NCBI GenBank assembly: GCA_033026295.1
Contig: CM065179.1
Coordinates: 21,445,275 to 21,509,274, forward strand
Origin: Channa striata
Taxonomy: Eukaryota > Chordata > Actinopteri > Anabantiformes > Channidae
Direction of reading: 5' to 3'
DNA length: 64,000 nucleotides
The notes beneath the pieces were generated by a model. That model did not search any database. It was not told the origin of the DNA and saw only the letters and a program-made list of their open reading frames with translations. Below are positions 61,856 to 64,000 of this stretch, piece after piece (position 1 is the first letter of the stretch; each line of letters begins with the position of its first letter). Both the position numbers and the translations under genes were made by a program.

Positions 61856-61871
61856 TTTTTTTTTTTTTTTT
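61856..61871. repeat. T16 homopolymer
   Basis: A pure run of 16 T with no associated element recognised. Confidence 0.9.
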
Positions 61872-63144
61872 GGCTGTTTAGGAGGAAACTCCCTGTGATG
61901 ACCTTAAAAAAACTGTAAGGTAACGAGAAGCGCTGATTTGACCCTGTGTTGTCACACTTGGAGAGAAGATTGAGCTTTGGCCTCCACATCCAGCCTTTGA
62001 TTAATTTCATGCTGTGCCACAGCTTCACAAATCAGTTGAGAACAGAATGAAAGAGACAGGACAGTACAAAATAATCACTTTAAATAGAGGAATATGCTAA
62101 AAGGCTGAATAAAATCACATTCCAGTCACAATCACATCACATTCCTGTTCACCTCCTACATGTCCTACTGAGATGAGATTTTCATTCTAAATGTACATGA
62201 ATGTGTAATACTAATACTTTTAATGCACATAAAAGAGGAAGAACAGGAAAGATTTTGGTCCTCGTCGTGTGACAGTACATGGCAGGAGGACCTAATTATA
62301 AAAATAAGTATTAAAGTTGTTTAATGGAGTGTCAGTGTTACTGGGACAAATTTCCTATGACTCAATTATTTTTTACATGTAGTAAAGAATTGTCTTTAAA
62401 GCAGCATTCACCGTCTTTGTCCTGTCCTCACGGTTTTGTGGCTGTGTGAACATAACATTCTGTACTTTGAAAGGATTTGCTTCCTTCAGTCAGGTTTTTA
62501 AAGAAAGAGACGATTTCTCAGCACATCTTATAAACAGTTCATTCAGTGTGGATACGCACCTTTAATTGTTTTTGAAATATGCAGGATTTATCGCAGGCCT
62601 CCAAATTTCTGAAACTTTAACTCGATTAACTTGATTTTGTCTTAGACTTAATTTTAATTTAGTAAAGAGATTTTGTAAATTAAAAACAGTCAAGTAATGC
62701 TCAGCGTTAACTGATGCAACCACAATCTATTATTAATTTGTTGCAGATTATGCTATGCTAATTGTTTAAAACACTTGTTAATGATTATAAAGTTACTCAG
62801 TTTCATTTTACGCCATTTTAGAGTTGCTTACTTATACCATGGCTGCACATTTACTGTCAACAACAGCAGCAACTGCTTCTGACTTAGCAATAATAAAAAC
62901 AATTATGATCACACACTTGTTTGTCATTGTTTGCTGCTTCTACTGGCAGGAGTTTGCTCAAGTTAAATAAGTGGGTGCTGAAATATTTTTTAAAGGTTTG
63001 GATTGAGGGTCACACTTCTAACCAATTTCAGAATTTTACTATTTCTGTTTGATGCGAAAGTTTTGCAAAATGCATAATTTATTGTAATTTGATCATGAGC
63101 AGAGTGGAGCAGGGAGAGTGAGGCCCGGGAGGAGCAGAGTGAAC

Positions 63145-64000
63145 TGATAAACCAGTGTCAGCTAACACTGGCTAAGGGAGTTTGAGGGTCTTAGCTGTTC
63201 CTAGCACTGCACACTTCTGGACAGAGATCTCAGAGGTTGTTCCTGGAATCTGCTGGAGTCATTCTCCTAGTTTGGGTACTACAGCTCCCAGTGTTCCTAT
63301 CACCACAGGTACGACTTGTGCCTTCACCTTCCACGTCCTTTCTAACTCTTCTTTCAGCTCTTGGTATTTCTCGAGCTTCTCGTGTTTCTTCTTCCAGATG
63401 TTGCTATAGCTTGGGATTGCCACATCTACCACTACAGCCTCCTGTTCTCCTCTTTGTCCACAACCACTATGTCGGGTTGATTGGCCATCACCATTTTGTC
63501 ATACTATATCCGGAAGTTCCACAGGATTTTGCCAGCGCTACCATTCTCAACCACCTTTGGAGGTGTGTCCCAGATTGACTTAGGGGCTTCCAGCCCGTAC
63601 TCGGCACAGATGTTCCTGTAAACTGTGCCTGCCACTTGGTTATGGCGTTCCATGTATGCCCTGTCTGTTAGCATCTTGCACCCTGTTGTTATGTGCTGGA
63701 TTGTCTGAGGGGCATCTTTGCACAGCCCGCACCTTGGGTCCTGCTTGGTGTAGTAGACCTCCGCCTCTATTGATGCCCAGAGCATGCTCAAGTGCTGCTA
63801 GGATTAGTTCCTCTGTGCTGTCTTTCAGTACGGCTTTGCCTAGTCACTGGTAGGATTTTTCGATATCAGCCACTTTTTCTATCTGCCGGTGATACATACC
63901 GTGCAGGGGTTTGTCCTACCATGAGGGTTCCTACTCTTCCTCCCCATGTTCCTCTGGTTTCTGGTGCATGAGGTATTCGCTACGCACGTCTTCACTTGGG
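63145..64000 (-). mobile_element. R4/Rex6-like LINE, 3' fragment with restriction-like endonuclease
   Basis: On the - strand, from the right edge: KPLHGMYHRQIEKVADIEKS, then LKDSTEELILAALEHAL, then a CCHC-type knuckle (CGLCKDAPQTIQHITTGC), AYMERHNQVAGTVYRNICAE and TPPKVVENG. The restriction-like endonuclease core follows (MANQPDIVVVDK..., then EAVVVDVAIPS after a frameshift), then KKKHEKLEKYQELKEELE, VVPVVIGTLGAVVPKLGE and TTSEISVQKCAVLGTAKTL. A knuckle followed by PD...VVD and the 3' position are traits of RLE-type non-LTR elements (R2/R4/Dong/Rex6 groups), unlike the APE-type RTE nearby. Several stops (for example in the NFRI-YDKM and GE-LQQ positions) and one frameshift inactivate it. It continues beyond the window. 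Confidence 0.82.

Larger units (their letters stand above)
58310..63144. other. presumed gabrg3 intron, distal part
   Basis: No exon or named repeat is seen other than homopolymers: A26 at 60864-60889 and T16 at 61856-61871. Open frames of up to about 160 codons (59091-59564, - strand) show no family resemblance. Confidence 0.55.

Noticed and set aside
1..64000. CRISPR arrays, phage, operons, toxin-antitoxin or other prokaryotic systems
   Set aside because: Nothing of the kind is seen. The sequence is intron-rich vertebrate DNA, and the regular tandem runs are microsatellites.

Overview
The window is ordinary nuclear DNA from a vertebrate, most likely a teleost fish. It contains introns with GT-AG borders, vertebrate gene families, and fish-type repeats: an RTE LINE, an R4/Rex6-like LINE, an L2/Rex1-like LINE, a Tc1 relic and SINE-like families. 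Introns are much shorter than those known for the mammalian orthologues. There is no bacterial-style operon, CRISPR array or phage.

Layout. Positions 1-17124 on the + strand carry the last nine coding exons of oca2 (the P protein, a melanosomal membrane transporter), followed by a 3' UTR to about 17985. Positions about 18-32 kb are intergenic, with one solo-LTR-like element, a SINE-like relic and hairpins but no supportable gene. From 48470 down to 32674 the - strand carries the last six coding exons of gabrg3 (GABA-A receptor gamma-3 subunit). They run from the extracellular agonist/benzodiazepine-site region through the Cys-loop and all four membrane segments to the stop. The two genes end tail to tail, as in the human 15q12-q13 region (GABRG3-OCA2).

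Positions 48471-64000 should be gabrg3 intron leading to 5' exons outside the window. This part holds a nearly complete RTE-type retrotransposon (55172-58292) with a perfect 17-bp target-site duplication. It also holds the 3' part of a second LINE with a restriction-like endonuclease domain, which runs off the right edge.

Both genes join into continuous reading frames across all the splice junctions I placed: oca2 gives 293 visible residues and gabrg3 gives 357. They share no pathway; their adjacency is inherited synteny. I found no undescribed biological system. The points most worth checking are the young RTE insertion, an Ile at a known drug-site position in gabrg3, a short gabrg3 cytoplasmic loop, a Tc1 relic close to the last oca2 splice acceptor, and several AT-rich perfect hairpins.
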